Below are positions 1-6,327 of a stretch of 64,000 nucleotides of DNA, piece after piece. Position 1 is the first letter of the stretch, and each line of letters opens with the position of its first letter. The stretch comes from Hymenobacter sp. YIM 151500-1 (GTDB lineage Bacteria; Bacteroidota; Bacteroidia; Cytophagales; Hymenobacteraceae). The stretch spans positions 744,001-808,000 of the forward strand of contig NZ_CP110139.1 of the NCBI RefSeq assembly GCF_025979885.1, written 5' to 3'. The notes under the pieces are model-generated. The model was not told where the DNA came from. It saw only the letters and a list, made by a program, of their open reading frames with translations, and did not search any database. The position numbers were made by a program, and so were the translations under genes.

Positions 1-1006
1 CGAAGTCGGTGGCAAGGGTGGCGTTGAAGCTCTTGTTTTTGGCCCGCAGGCCGTGGTAAGCCAGGCGCAGATACTCGTCGGCCAGGATGTTGAGGTCGAC
101 GGGCTGCCGCTCGCCAGTGCTGGCGCGGGAGTGCTCCAGCATGCCCCGCACGATGCTGGCGGCCCGCTGCCCGTGGTGAGTGATTTTCTGGAGATTCTGG
201 CGCAGGTCCTGGAGCAGCTCGGCAGCCAGCTCCGGGTCGGGGGCCGCGTTCTGCTGCTCTTCTTCCAGCTCCTGCACCAGCTCGGTGCTCACGTCGGCGA
301 AGTTGGTGACGAAGTTCAGCGGGTTCTGAATTTCGTGGGCAATGCCGGCCGTCAGCTCGCCCAGCGAAGCCATCTTTTCGGCCTGAATCAGCTGGGCCTG
401 CGTGGCTTTTAGCTCCGTAAGAGCCTGGCGCAGCTCCTCGGTTTGCTGGGTAAGTGTAGCCGTGCGCTCGGCTACCAGGCGCTCCAGCTCGGCATTCTGC
501 GCCTCGATGAGCTGGCGGGCTTTTTCCTCCTCTTCCCGCTGCTGGCGCTCCTGCTCCAGGTGCTTTTTCTGGCTGCGGGCAATGAAGATGAAGGTAATCA
601 GCCAGATAATGGCAAAGCCCTGAGCCGTATCGAAGCCATCATCGTAGGCTTTCAGGATGTCGCGCCCCACCAGGGCGAGTGCCAGCTCCACCACCGAGTA
701 CAGCACCAGCGGGGCCAGGGCCAGTAGCAGGGTGCGAGCGGGGCGGTAGTCGCGGGCACGCACCAGCACGGCCACCATCACGGCGTATACCAGCAGGAAG
801 TACAACTCGTCGAGTTGGTCGGTTTTCCACCGAAACACCTGGCTCAGCACAAACAGCGCCACGCCCGGTATCCAGATGCTGCCCAAGGCCTGGCTGAGGC
901 GCGGTATCCGGGCGGGCAGGTCCAAAAACTGCCGCAGCCACCGCACAATCAGCAGGGCCAGCAGCACGCTAAACAAAAAGGTTCCGTTGACGGCTACAGG
1001 CTCCAT
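1..1006 (-). CDS. Membrane sensor histidine kinase (3' end outside window)
   Basis: Two-component sensor kinase, read on the minus strand from ATG at 1006; the C-terminal ATPase part runs off the left edge. The first ~200 residues are hydrophobic and give several membrane helices. A charged coiled coil rich in E, Q and R follows, then a HisKA dimerisation domain with the H-box [18 protein letters not shown] near residue 218, whose His is the expected phosphorylation site. This short H-box with IQNPLNF is common in Bacteroidota hybrid and orphan kinases. The small secreted-protein gene lies 30 bp upstream on the same strand, so the two may share a transcript. The ligand cannot be told from the sequence. 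Confidence 0.85.
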   Translation of the reverse strand, partial: MEPVAVNGTFLFSVLLALLIVRWLRQFLDLPARIPRLSQALGSIWIPGVALFVLSQVFRWKTDQLDELYFLLVYAVMVAVLVRARDYRPARTLLLALAPLVLYSVVELALALVGRDILKAYDDGFDTAQGFAIIWLITFIFIARSQKKHLEQERQQREEEEKARQLIEAQNAELERLVAERTATLTQQTEELRQALTELKATQAQLIQAEKMASLGELTAGIAHEIQNPLNFVTNFADVSTELVQELEEEQQNAAPDPELAAELLQDLRQNLQKITHHGQRAASIVRGMLEHSRASTGERQPVDLNILADEYLRLAYHGLRAKNKSFNATLATDF

Positions 1007-1036
1007 GAGGCAGGCAATAGGGGAGGAAATGAAAGA

Positions 1037-1315
1037 TTAGCGGCCAGCGTTGGTCTTTTTGTCGAGCCAGCGGGGCAGGGGCATGGTAATCACCACCACC
1101 GGGTTGCTGGTGCGCGGGGTGTTGGGTTGCTGCGGGCGGCTTTTTTCGGAGCTTTTGAGAAGGCCCATAAACTCACCCACGGCGCCCACGGCCGTGGGCA
1201 GGGTCAGGCGCACCGTCAGCTGCCGGGATGCGCGGCCGGGCGGGGCGGAGGTGGACTGGGCCTGTCCGCGGGCGGCTGTCAGCAGAAGGGTACTAACGAA
1301 TAGCAGGTACTTCAC
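1037..1315 (-). CDS. Small secreted protein of unknown function
   Basis: A 92-residue protein with a clear signal peptide (MKYLLFVSTLLLTAARGQAQ, likely cut after AQA or AQ) and a short Pro/Arg-rich mature part containing the hydrophobic stretch NPVVVITMPLPRW. I recognise no family. It starts 30 bp upstream of the sensor kinase and is on the same strand, so it could be a periplasmic companion of that kinase, but this is inference only. It could also be a short remnant, although the intact signal peptide argues that it is translated. Confidence 0.55.
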   Translation of the reverse strand: MKYLLFVSTLLLTAARGQAQSTSAPPGRASRQLTVRLTLPTAVGAVGEFMGLLKSSEKSRPQQPNTPRTSNPVVVITMPLPRWLDKKTNAGR

Positions 1316-1474
1316 TCGGAGCGTTTAGAAAGGAATAGGAGCCTAAAGATGCAGGTATAAATGCATTTTACTATAGCAGGAGTACCAGAAGCAGGTAGGC
1401 AGTTAGCTTCAGGCCCACCCAAACGTGCCAGCGCCGGTGGGTGCTGCGCGTTGGCACGTCCGGGCTCATTCCGC

Positions 1475-1482
1475 TACCTTGC
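1475..1482 (+). promoter_or_regulatory. Bacteroidota -7 box candidate (TACCTTGC)
   Basis: TACCTTGC matches most of the Bacteroidota -7 consensus TAnnTTTG. It ends only 4 nt before the ATG of the SUI1-type gene, so the predicted transcript would be nearly leaderless. Confidence 0.4.
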
Positions 1483-1486
1483 CTGC

Positions 1487-1831
1487 ATGAAAGCCGACAA
1501 GAAACGCCGGGAGGGTGTGGTGTACTCCACCAACCCCGATTTCGACTACCAGACCAACCAGCCGGAAGAAGCCGCCACGCTGCCCCCGCAGCAGCAAAAC
1601 CTGCGCGTGCAGCTCGACAAAAAAGCCCGCGGCGGCAAGCAGGTCACGCTCGTTACGGGCTTCGTGGGCCAGGATGCCGACTTGCAGGAGCTGGGCAAGC
1701 TGCTGAAAACCAAGTGCGCCGTGGGCGGCAACGCCAAAGACGGCGAAATCATCATCCAGGGCGACTTCCGCGACAAGGTGCTGGCCGTGCTGCTGGAAAA
1801 AGCCTACAAAGCCAAAAAAGCCGGCGGCTAG
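1487..1831 (+). CDS. SUI1/eIF1-family translation factor (YciH-like)
   Basis: A 114-residue protein with a SUI1 domain in its C-terminal two thirds: a basic patch KKARGGKQVTLVTGF, then LQELGKLLKTKCAVGGN and the end motif GEIIIQGDFRDKVLAVLLEK. In SUI1 proteins this alpha/beta fold binds the small ribosomal subunit near the P site; bacterial YciH-type members are thought to affect initiation fidelity. The N-terminus is charged and probably flexible. I chose the ATG at 1487 because it follows a promoter-like box and removes a non-conserved upstream extension. It is convergent with kdsB, from which it is separated by a strong hairpin. Confidence 0.85.
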   Translation: MKADKKRREGVVYSTNPDFDYQTNQPEEAATLPPQQQNLRVQLDKKARGGKQVTLVTGFVGQDADLQELGKLLKTKCAVGGNAKDGEIIIQGDFRDKVLAVLLEKAYKAKKAGG

Positions 1832-1890
1832 CTACCCAGCATGAGAGCGGTAGGTAGTCCGTATCACAGACCACAATCTTTTTTTTGGAT

Positions 1891-1950
1891 AAAAAACGGA
1901 GCAGTCCCGGCTTTCTCGCACGTGAGAAGGCCGGGACCACTCCGTTTTGG
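1891..1950. terminator. Bidirectional hairpin between SUI1 gene and kdsB
   Basis: Arms 1891-1917 and 1923-1950 pair over about 25 bp with few mismatches (aaaacggag...gtcccggc...ttctc). The hairpin lies between two convergent genes and is flanked by a T-rich run at 1879-1886, so it can end transcription from both sides. Confidence 0.7.
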
Positions 1951-2040
1951 GCTACTCTTCGTGTAATGCAGGTATAAGCTTCTTGGCTTCGTCTTGCTTC
2001 GGTTTTCTGCACGTAAAACGACGTTCTTTCACTCATCCCC

Positions 2041-2781
2041 TCACCTCAGCGCCTGCAACGCCCGCTCCACGTCCTCGGGCGTGTCGATGCCGATGGTGGC
2101 CAGGTCGGTTTCGGCGGTGAGGATGCGGTAGCCGTTTTCCAGCCAGCGCAGCTGTTCCAGGCTCTCGGCCAGCTCCAGGGAGGAAGGCGGCAGGCGGGTG
2201 ATTTCGGCCAGCACATCGGGGCGGTAGGCGTAGAGGCCAATATGGCGCAGGTAGCGGTGCTGGCGCAGCCAGTCGGCTGATTCGTGCTGGCGCTGGTAGG
2301 GCAGGGGGTGGCGACTGAAATAGAGGGCGTATCCGCGGGCGTCGAGCACCACCTTGGGCAGGTGGGGGCTGAACAGCTCCTCGGGGTTGAGCACGGGCTT
2401 TACCAGGGTTGCCAGCTGGGGCGGCTCCGGCTGCTGAAATAGGGCCAGCAGGGCGTCGATTTGCGCCGGCTGGATAAACGGCTCGTCGCCCTGGATGTTC
2501 ACGATGCAGTCGGCCGGGGTGCCCAGCTGCTGGTAGGCATCCCACACCCGGTCGGTACCGCTGGGGTGGTCGGGCGACGTCAGCAGAACCTCCCCCCCAA
2601 AGTCTGCCACGTGCTCCCGAATACGGGCGTCATCGGTAGCCACCACCACCCGGCTCAGCCCCGACTGCCGCGCCTGCTCGACCACTCGCCGGATCATCGA
2701 CTTGCCGCCCAAGTCAAGCAGCGGCTTGCCGGGCAGCCGGGTAGAAGCATAGCGCGCCGGAATAATACCAATTGTGTGCAT
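2041..2781 (-). CDS. kdsB: 3-deoxy-manno-octulosonate cytidylyltransferase (CMP-KDO synthetase)
   Basis: Couples CTP and KDO to CMP-KDO, the activated sugar for lipopolysaccharide inner core synthesis in the cytoplasm. The 246 residues match the usual family length. The N-terminus MHTIGIIPARYASTRLPGKP is the nucleotidyltransferase signature (IPAR.ASTR.PGK). Further signs are VVVATDD, the metal/nucleotide motif VNIQGDEPFI and GIDTPEDVERA near the C-terminus. A longer frame extends upstream but lacks family similarity; ATG at 2781 gives the canonical start and lies 31 nt after a promoter-like box. Its presence indicates a KDO-containing LPS. Confidence 0.95.
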   Translation of the reverse strand: MHTIGIIPARYASTRLPGKPLLDLGGKSMIRRVVEQARQSGLSRVVVATDDARIREHVADFGGEVLLTSPDHPSGTDRVWDAYQQLGTPADCIVNIQGDEPFIQPAQIDALLALFQQPEPPQLATLVKPVLNPEELFSPHLPKVVLDARGYALYFSRHPLPYQRQHESADWLRQHRYLRHIGLYAYRPDVLAEITRLPPSSLELAESLEQLRWLENGYRILTAETDLATIGIDTPEDVERALQALR

Positions 2782-2812
2782 GTGGTAGGGTGGTGAGTAG
2801 TGAGATGGTGAG

Positions 2813-2820
2813 CAAAGATA
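2813..2820 (-). promoter_or_regulatory. -7 box TATCTTTG of kdsB
   Basis: A perfect TAnnTTTG match on the minus strand, 31 nt before the kdsB ATG. No convincing -33 TTTG was seen at the right distance. Confidence 0.5.
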
Positions 2821-2953
2821 GCCGCCTGCTGAAGCAAGGCGCACCGAAAGGAGGCAAAGCTGAGAACCTGGCAACGGCAGGCCTGCACTCCTGCTCACTA
2901 CTACTTCACCGGCTCCCCAGCTCCCGGTAAGCGGCGGCTTCGGCTCGAATCCG

Positions 2954-2961
2954 TAACTTTC
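2954..2961 (+). promoter_or_regulatory. Possible -7 box (TAACTTTC) of LysM gene
   Basis: TAACTTTCG resembles TAnnTTTG. It lies 60 nt before the chosen ATG of the LysM gene and just before an alternative ATG at 2972. Confidence 0.3.
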
Positions 2962-3022
2962 GGCAAATTCTATGCGCCGGAGCGGTTTGCTTTCTGCCCG
3001 CGCTTTTTTGGCCTTTGCTAGT

Positions 3023-4087
3023 ATGTCCCGAATTTGGTTGCTGACTGCCGCGTTTGTTTTCACTGGTGTAGCTGCGTGGGCAACGCCGCATCCGGTAGCC
3101 CTGCCCGATTCTATCGGGGTGGAGTACCGCAATAATAAGATGCTGATTAAGCACCGCGTGACGCCGGGCGAAACGCTGTATGGCTTGGCCCGCCGCTACA
3201 AAGTGCCCGTGGAGGACATTGTAGAGGCCAATTCCGGGCAGAAAGGTGCTCTGGTAACGGGACAGGTGGTGCTGGTGCCCCGCAACCGGGTGGTGCTGAC
3301 CACGCCCGGCGCCGGCCGGCCCGCACCCGCCGCCACGGCGGCGGCCGTCCGGTCCTTGCCCACCGATACCCGCGGCAACCGCATCTACAAGGTAGAGGCC
3401 GGCCAGACGCTGTTTTCCATTGCCCGCCGCTTCCAGACCACGCCCGACGTGCTGGCCCGCCTCAACGGCGTTACGCCCACCTACAACGTGCGCCTGGGGC
3501 AAACGCTGATTATTGCGCCCGGCCCGGCCGGTGCTTCTGCGGCGGCTCCTGCCCGCTCGGCCACTCCGGCACCGGCCCAGCCCGTCCCTACTCAACCGGC
3601 ACCCAGCCCGTCCGCGCCCGTGGCGGCAGCCCCGACCCGGCCTGTTCCCGCCCCCCGCCCCGAGCGGACCGAGGAACCGGCCCGCGACCGGGACAAGCAA
3701 GCGCGGGAGCAGCAGCAAGCCCGCACCAAAGATTCGGCGGCCACCACCACGCCGTCGCCCACCGAACCCAAGGAAGAAGAAGCTGCGGACCGCGTCCCGA
3801 ACCGGGCCAGCGAAATCGTGCGGCGCGTGTCGGAAAGTGGCTTGGCTACAGTTATCCAGACCGATGCCTCCGACAAGTACCTGGCCCTGCACAAAACGGC
3901 ACCGGTGGGCACCATTATGCAGGTGCGCAACATCATGAACGGCCAGTCGGTGTACGTGCGCGTCATCGGCCCCCTGCCCGACACCGGCGAAAACACCAAC
4001 ATCCTGGTGCGCCTGTCCAGGAAAGCCGTGCAGCGCCTGGCCACTCCCGACCAGCGCTTCCGCGTCGAAACCAGCTACGTGCCGTAG
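3023..4087 (+). CDS. Secreted LysM protein with RlpA-like C-terminal barrel
   Basis: A 354-residue exported protein. After a signal peptide (MSRIWLLTAAFVFTGVAAWA) come two LysM repeats: HRVTPGETLYGLARRYKVP near residue 38 and YKVEAGQTLFSIARRFQTTP near residue 120. LysM domains bind peptidoglycan glycan chains. A long Pro/Ala/Thr linker (about residues 170-260) leads to a C-terminal domain with KYLALHKTAPVGTIMQVRN and VYVRVIGPLPDTGENTN, the RlpA-like double-psi beta-barrel pattern. A cell-wall structural or remodelling role is likely; whether the barrel is a lytic transglycosylase cannot be told. An in-frame ATG at 2972 would add 17 residues before the signal peptide. Confidence 0.85.
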   Translation: MSRIWLLTAAFVFTGVAAWATPHPVALPDSIGVEYRNNKMLIKHRVTPGETLYGLARRYKVPVEDIVEANSGQKGALVTGQVVLVPRNRVVLTTPGAGRPAPAATAAAVRSLPTDTRGNRIYKVEAGQTLFSIARRFQTTPDVLARLNGVTPTYNVRLGQTLIIAPGPAGASAAAPARSATPAPAQPVPTQPAPSPSAPVAAAPTRPVPAPRPERTEEPARDRDKQAREQQQARTKDSAATTTPSPTEPKEEEAADRVPNRASEIVRRVSESGLATVIQTDASDKYLALHKTAPVGTIMQVRNIMNGQSVYVRVIGPLPDTGENTNILVRLSRKAVQRLATPDQRFRVETSYVP

Positions 4088-4090
4088 CTG

Positions 4091-4305
4091 GAGAGTTAGA
4101 AAGTTGAGAAGTTAAAGAGGTAGAAGGTTACGTTGGTCAGCTTCAGCTTAGGAACAGCAAGCGACCTGCTCACGTCTGAACGACCGGCGGCACAGTAGAA
4201 CTCTTCGGCTGCTTGTCGCTCTGCTGTTGTAAGGTCCTTTGCACAGAACAGGCTGACCAGTGTAACTTTCTACCTTTTTAACTTCTCAACTTTCTAACTC
4301 TTCCC
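4091..4305. repeat. Nested inverted repeat filling the LysM-TIGR02757 gap
   Basis: Arms 4093-4131 and 4262-4300 are 39 nt with two mismatches and have a low-complexity gttagaaagttgagaagtt character. Inside them a second inverted pair is visible (tggtcag/ctgacca) and a third, imperfect one (aacagcaagcgac against gtcgctctgctgtt). The whole intergenic space is therefore one folding unit that ends directly at the next ATG. Confidence 0.75.
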
Positions 4306-5064
4306 ATGAACCACGCGCAAGTGCGGGCCTTGCTCGACGAGCGGTACGAACGGTACGACCAGCCCGCCTTCATTGCCGCCGACCCCATTAGCATTCCGCA
4401 CCAGTTTAGCCGGCGCCAGGACGTGGAAATCAGCGGGTTGTTTGCGGCCCTGCTGGCTTGGGGGCGGCGCCCCACTATTATCAGCAAGTGCCGGGAACTG
4501 CTGCAGCGCATGGACGACGCGCCCTACCAGTTCGTCACCCAGCACCACCACGACGACCTAAAGCGCCTGCTGGGCTTCTGCCACCGCACCTTCTGCGACA
4601 CCGACCTACTGTACTTCGTGCACTGGCTGCGCTGGTTTTACGGTGGGCACGACACCCTGGAAGAGGCTTTCCTGCTGGGCCAGACGCAGAAAGAGCGGCT
4701 CGAGAACTTTCATAACCTGTTCTTCAGCCTGCCCGACGCGCCCCAGCGCACCCGCAAGCACGTGGCCACGCCCGCCCGCGGCTCGGCCTGCAAGCGCGTA
4801 AACATGTACCTGCGCTGGATGGTCCGCCCCGACGCCCGCGGCGTAGACTTCGGCCTGTGGCGACGCCTCTCGCCCGCCGAGCTGGTCTGCCCCTGCGACG
4901 TGCACGTGGAGCGCGTAGCGCGGCGCCTGGGCCTGCTCACGCGCCGGCAGGTCGACTGGCTGGCCGCCGAAGACCTCACCGCCCACCTCCGCACCTTCGA
5001 CCCCGAGGACCCCGTGAAGTACGATTTTGCGCTGTTTGGGCTGGGTGTGGAAGGGGAGATGTAA
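4306..5064 (+). CDS. TIGR02757 (DUF2400) family protein
   Basis: A 252-residue protein matching the TIGR02757 family, widespread in Bacteroidota and of unknown function. Typical features are the N-terminal ISIPHQFSRRQDVEISGLFA, the middle HWLRWFYGG, and the C-terminal KRVNMYLRWMVRPD followed by a CPCDVHVERVARRLGL segment. That last region recalls helix-hairpin-helix DNA glycosylase folds (K/R-rich helix, then LxxPxDxHV), so a nucleic-acid role is possible but unproven. The ATG immediately follows an inverted-repeat arm. No partner gene in the neighbourhood suggests a pathway. Confidence 0.85.
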   Translation: MNHAQVRALLDERYERYDQPAFIAADPISIPHQFSRRQDVEISGLFAALLAWGRRPTIISKCRELLQRMDDAPYQFVTQHHHDDLKRLLGFCHRTFCDTDLLYFVHWLRWFYGGHDTLEEAFLLGQTQKERLENFHNLFFSLPDAPQRTRKHVATPARGSACKRVNMYLRWMVRPDARGVDFGLWRRLSPAELVCPCDVHVERVARRLGLLTRRQVDWLAAEDLTAHLRTFDPEDPVKYDFALFGLGVEGEM

Positions 5065-5094
5065 GGACAGCAGGTGTATCTTGCTGCACTTGCA

Positions 5095-5215
5095 CGGTAG
5101 TCATCCCGCCAATGCATCGTCTGAAAAGACGAAGCCCCGGCAGGTGGCTCTGCCAGGGCTTCAGGAAGTGGGTGGATTCAGCACCTTACTCCCTAGCTGA
5201 AATGGGTAAACGTGC
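5095..5215. repeat. Copy 1 of a ~120-bp structured repeat
   Basis: Nearly the same sequence recurs at 49794-49913. It holds two adjacent hairpins: tcgtct-gaaa-agacga (a GNRA-like loop) and a 13-bp stem at 5131-5162 (gaagccccggcag / ctgccagggcttc). Loops and arm tips differ between the copies while pairing is kept. Both copies end in atgggtaaacgt, which in this copy is the start of a small ORF. Confidence 0.7.
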
Positions 5216-5330
5216 AAAGACGAAACCAGTTGGCAAGGTCAACTGGTTTCACATTTCCCTGGAACTGCTGAAAGCAGCTGTAGGGGGAACAATCCGGGCA
5301 GTAGTTAGCTACTGGCTCGGACACCCGTAA
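5202..5330 (+). CDS. Small basic amphipathic/membrane peptide, hypothetical
   Basis: A 42-residue frame starting MGKRAKTKPVGKVNW and continuing with a hydrophobic, helix-prone stretch (ISLELLKAAVGGTIRAVVSY). The basic N-terminus with one potential membrane helix recalls the tiny membrane proteins of Bacteroidota (for example the smalltalk family), but I cannot assign it. The first codons lie in a repeat shared with 49794-49913, where the continuing frame is different, so only the upstream region and start are repeated. It may be a chance frame. Confidence 0.35.
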   Translation: MGKRAKTKPVGKVNWFHISLELLKAAVGGTIRAVVSYWLGHP

Positions 5331-5462
5331 GGTGGCGGCGGTCAGGGCGTGGCTCTGGCTGCCGTTTGCCTGTTCAGGCTCTGCAAACATACGAGGTTTA
5401 CACCAAAAGTCAACGGCAGGCAAAAGCAAAGAATTGGTCTTCAGCTAAGTGATTATCAGCTG

Positions 5463-6110
5463 TTAACGTTGCGCTGCTGTGCGTCCCGCTGTCCTGCGCT
5501 TTTTGGTTTTTTGCTTGGCCCGGCGCTTCCGGCGCAGCCCGGCCAGGCGCTGCCGCTCGGCTTTATGCTCGGCGCGGGCTTGCAGGCGCTCGGGCAGGCG
5601 GGCCGTGAGCCGCTCGCGCACAAACTGAGCTAGCCGAGAAAGGGGCACTAGCTGGGTGTGGCGCAGCAAGTGCAGCACCTCGCGGCGGCGCAGGGTGCTG
5701 ACGCCGCGCAGGCCGCTGGCCATCAGAAACTGCTTGATTTCTTCGAGCAAAAGCAGGCCCGCCACGGCGGCCCGCTCCACGGTGGCATTGTACAGCGCCG
5801 GCCGGTGCAGCCGGAGGCCCTCCTGTGAAGCCACCAGCACGCCCACCCATTCGGGCAGCAAAAGCAGCAGGCGCTCTACGTGCTTCTCCGTGACCACAAA
5901 CGTGACGAAATCGTACGCTTCGGTGTAGCAGGGCAGCTGGGCCGCCACTCGCAGCAGCGTGTCGCCGTCGCCCTTCACCTCGTAGCCGTGCATGAACTGC
6001 TCGGTGATGTGCACCACGTCGGCGCGGGTGGTGCCGGTGGGCAGCTCGTCCACGTACACCCCGCCAGAGAGCAGCGGATACAGCAAGGCACGGATTTCCG
6101 GGTCGTTCAT
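5463..6110 (-). CDS. sce7726-family predicted nuclease
   Basis: A 215-residue protein. The N-terminal ~95 residues match the sce7726 family: MNDPEIRALLYPLL, then TRADVVHI near residue 30, HGYEVKGDGDTLLRV near residue 42, and FVTFVVTEKHVERLL...PEWVGVLVA. The D...E-x-K pattern (RADVV / YEVKGD) is that of a PD-(D/E)XK nuclease core. The C-terminal ~60 residues are very Arg/Lys/Gln-rich and could bind nucleic acid or be a degenerate tail. A good promoter box lies 10 nt upstream of the ATG. Members are often found alone, as here; substrate unknown. Confidence 0.7.
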   Translation of the reverse strand: MNDPEIRALLYPLLSGGVYVDELPTGTTRADVVHITEQFMHGYEVKGDGDTLLRVAAQLPCYTEAYDFVTFVVTEKHVERLLLLLPEWVGVLVASQEGLRLHRPALYNATVERAAVAGLLLLEEIKQFLMASGLRGVSTLRRREVLHLLRHTQLVPLSRLAQFVRERLTARLPERLQARAEHKAERQRLAGLRRKRRAKQKTKKRRTAGRTAAQR

Positions 6111-6120
6111 AAGCTACCAG

Positions 6121-6128
6121 CAAAGGTA
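6121..6128 (-). promoter_or_regulatory. -7 box TACCTTTG of the sce7726 gene
   Basis: A perfect TAnnTTTG on the minus strand that ends 10 nt before the ATG at 6110. Just upstream, 6143-6158 form a short hairpin (gcgggct-gta-gcccgc). Confidence 0.55.
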
Positions 6129-6306
6129 AGAACGGACGTAGCGCGGGCTGTAGCCCGCCGCTCATAAGCCCAATAAGTATATTCGTGGCTTGGCTATAAT
6201 CCGAATCGGGCTACACGAACCGTTTTGTGAAGGGAGCCAGGCCTGAAGCCTGTGCTGCGGCCTGATTAATTAGCTCAGCTGAATCTTTCCCCGCCCCAAT
6301 GCTGTT

Positions 6307-6314
6307 TACCTTCG
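6307..6314 (+). promoter_or_regulatory. -7 box TACCTTCG of mutS2
   Basis: TACCTTCG, one mismatch from TAnnTTTG, ends 13 nt before the GTG start of mutS2. The upstream 6129-6306 stretch holds only short palindromic repeats similar to those at 22080-22240. Confidence 0.45.
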
Positions 6315-6327
6315 CATTCCCTTTCTA

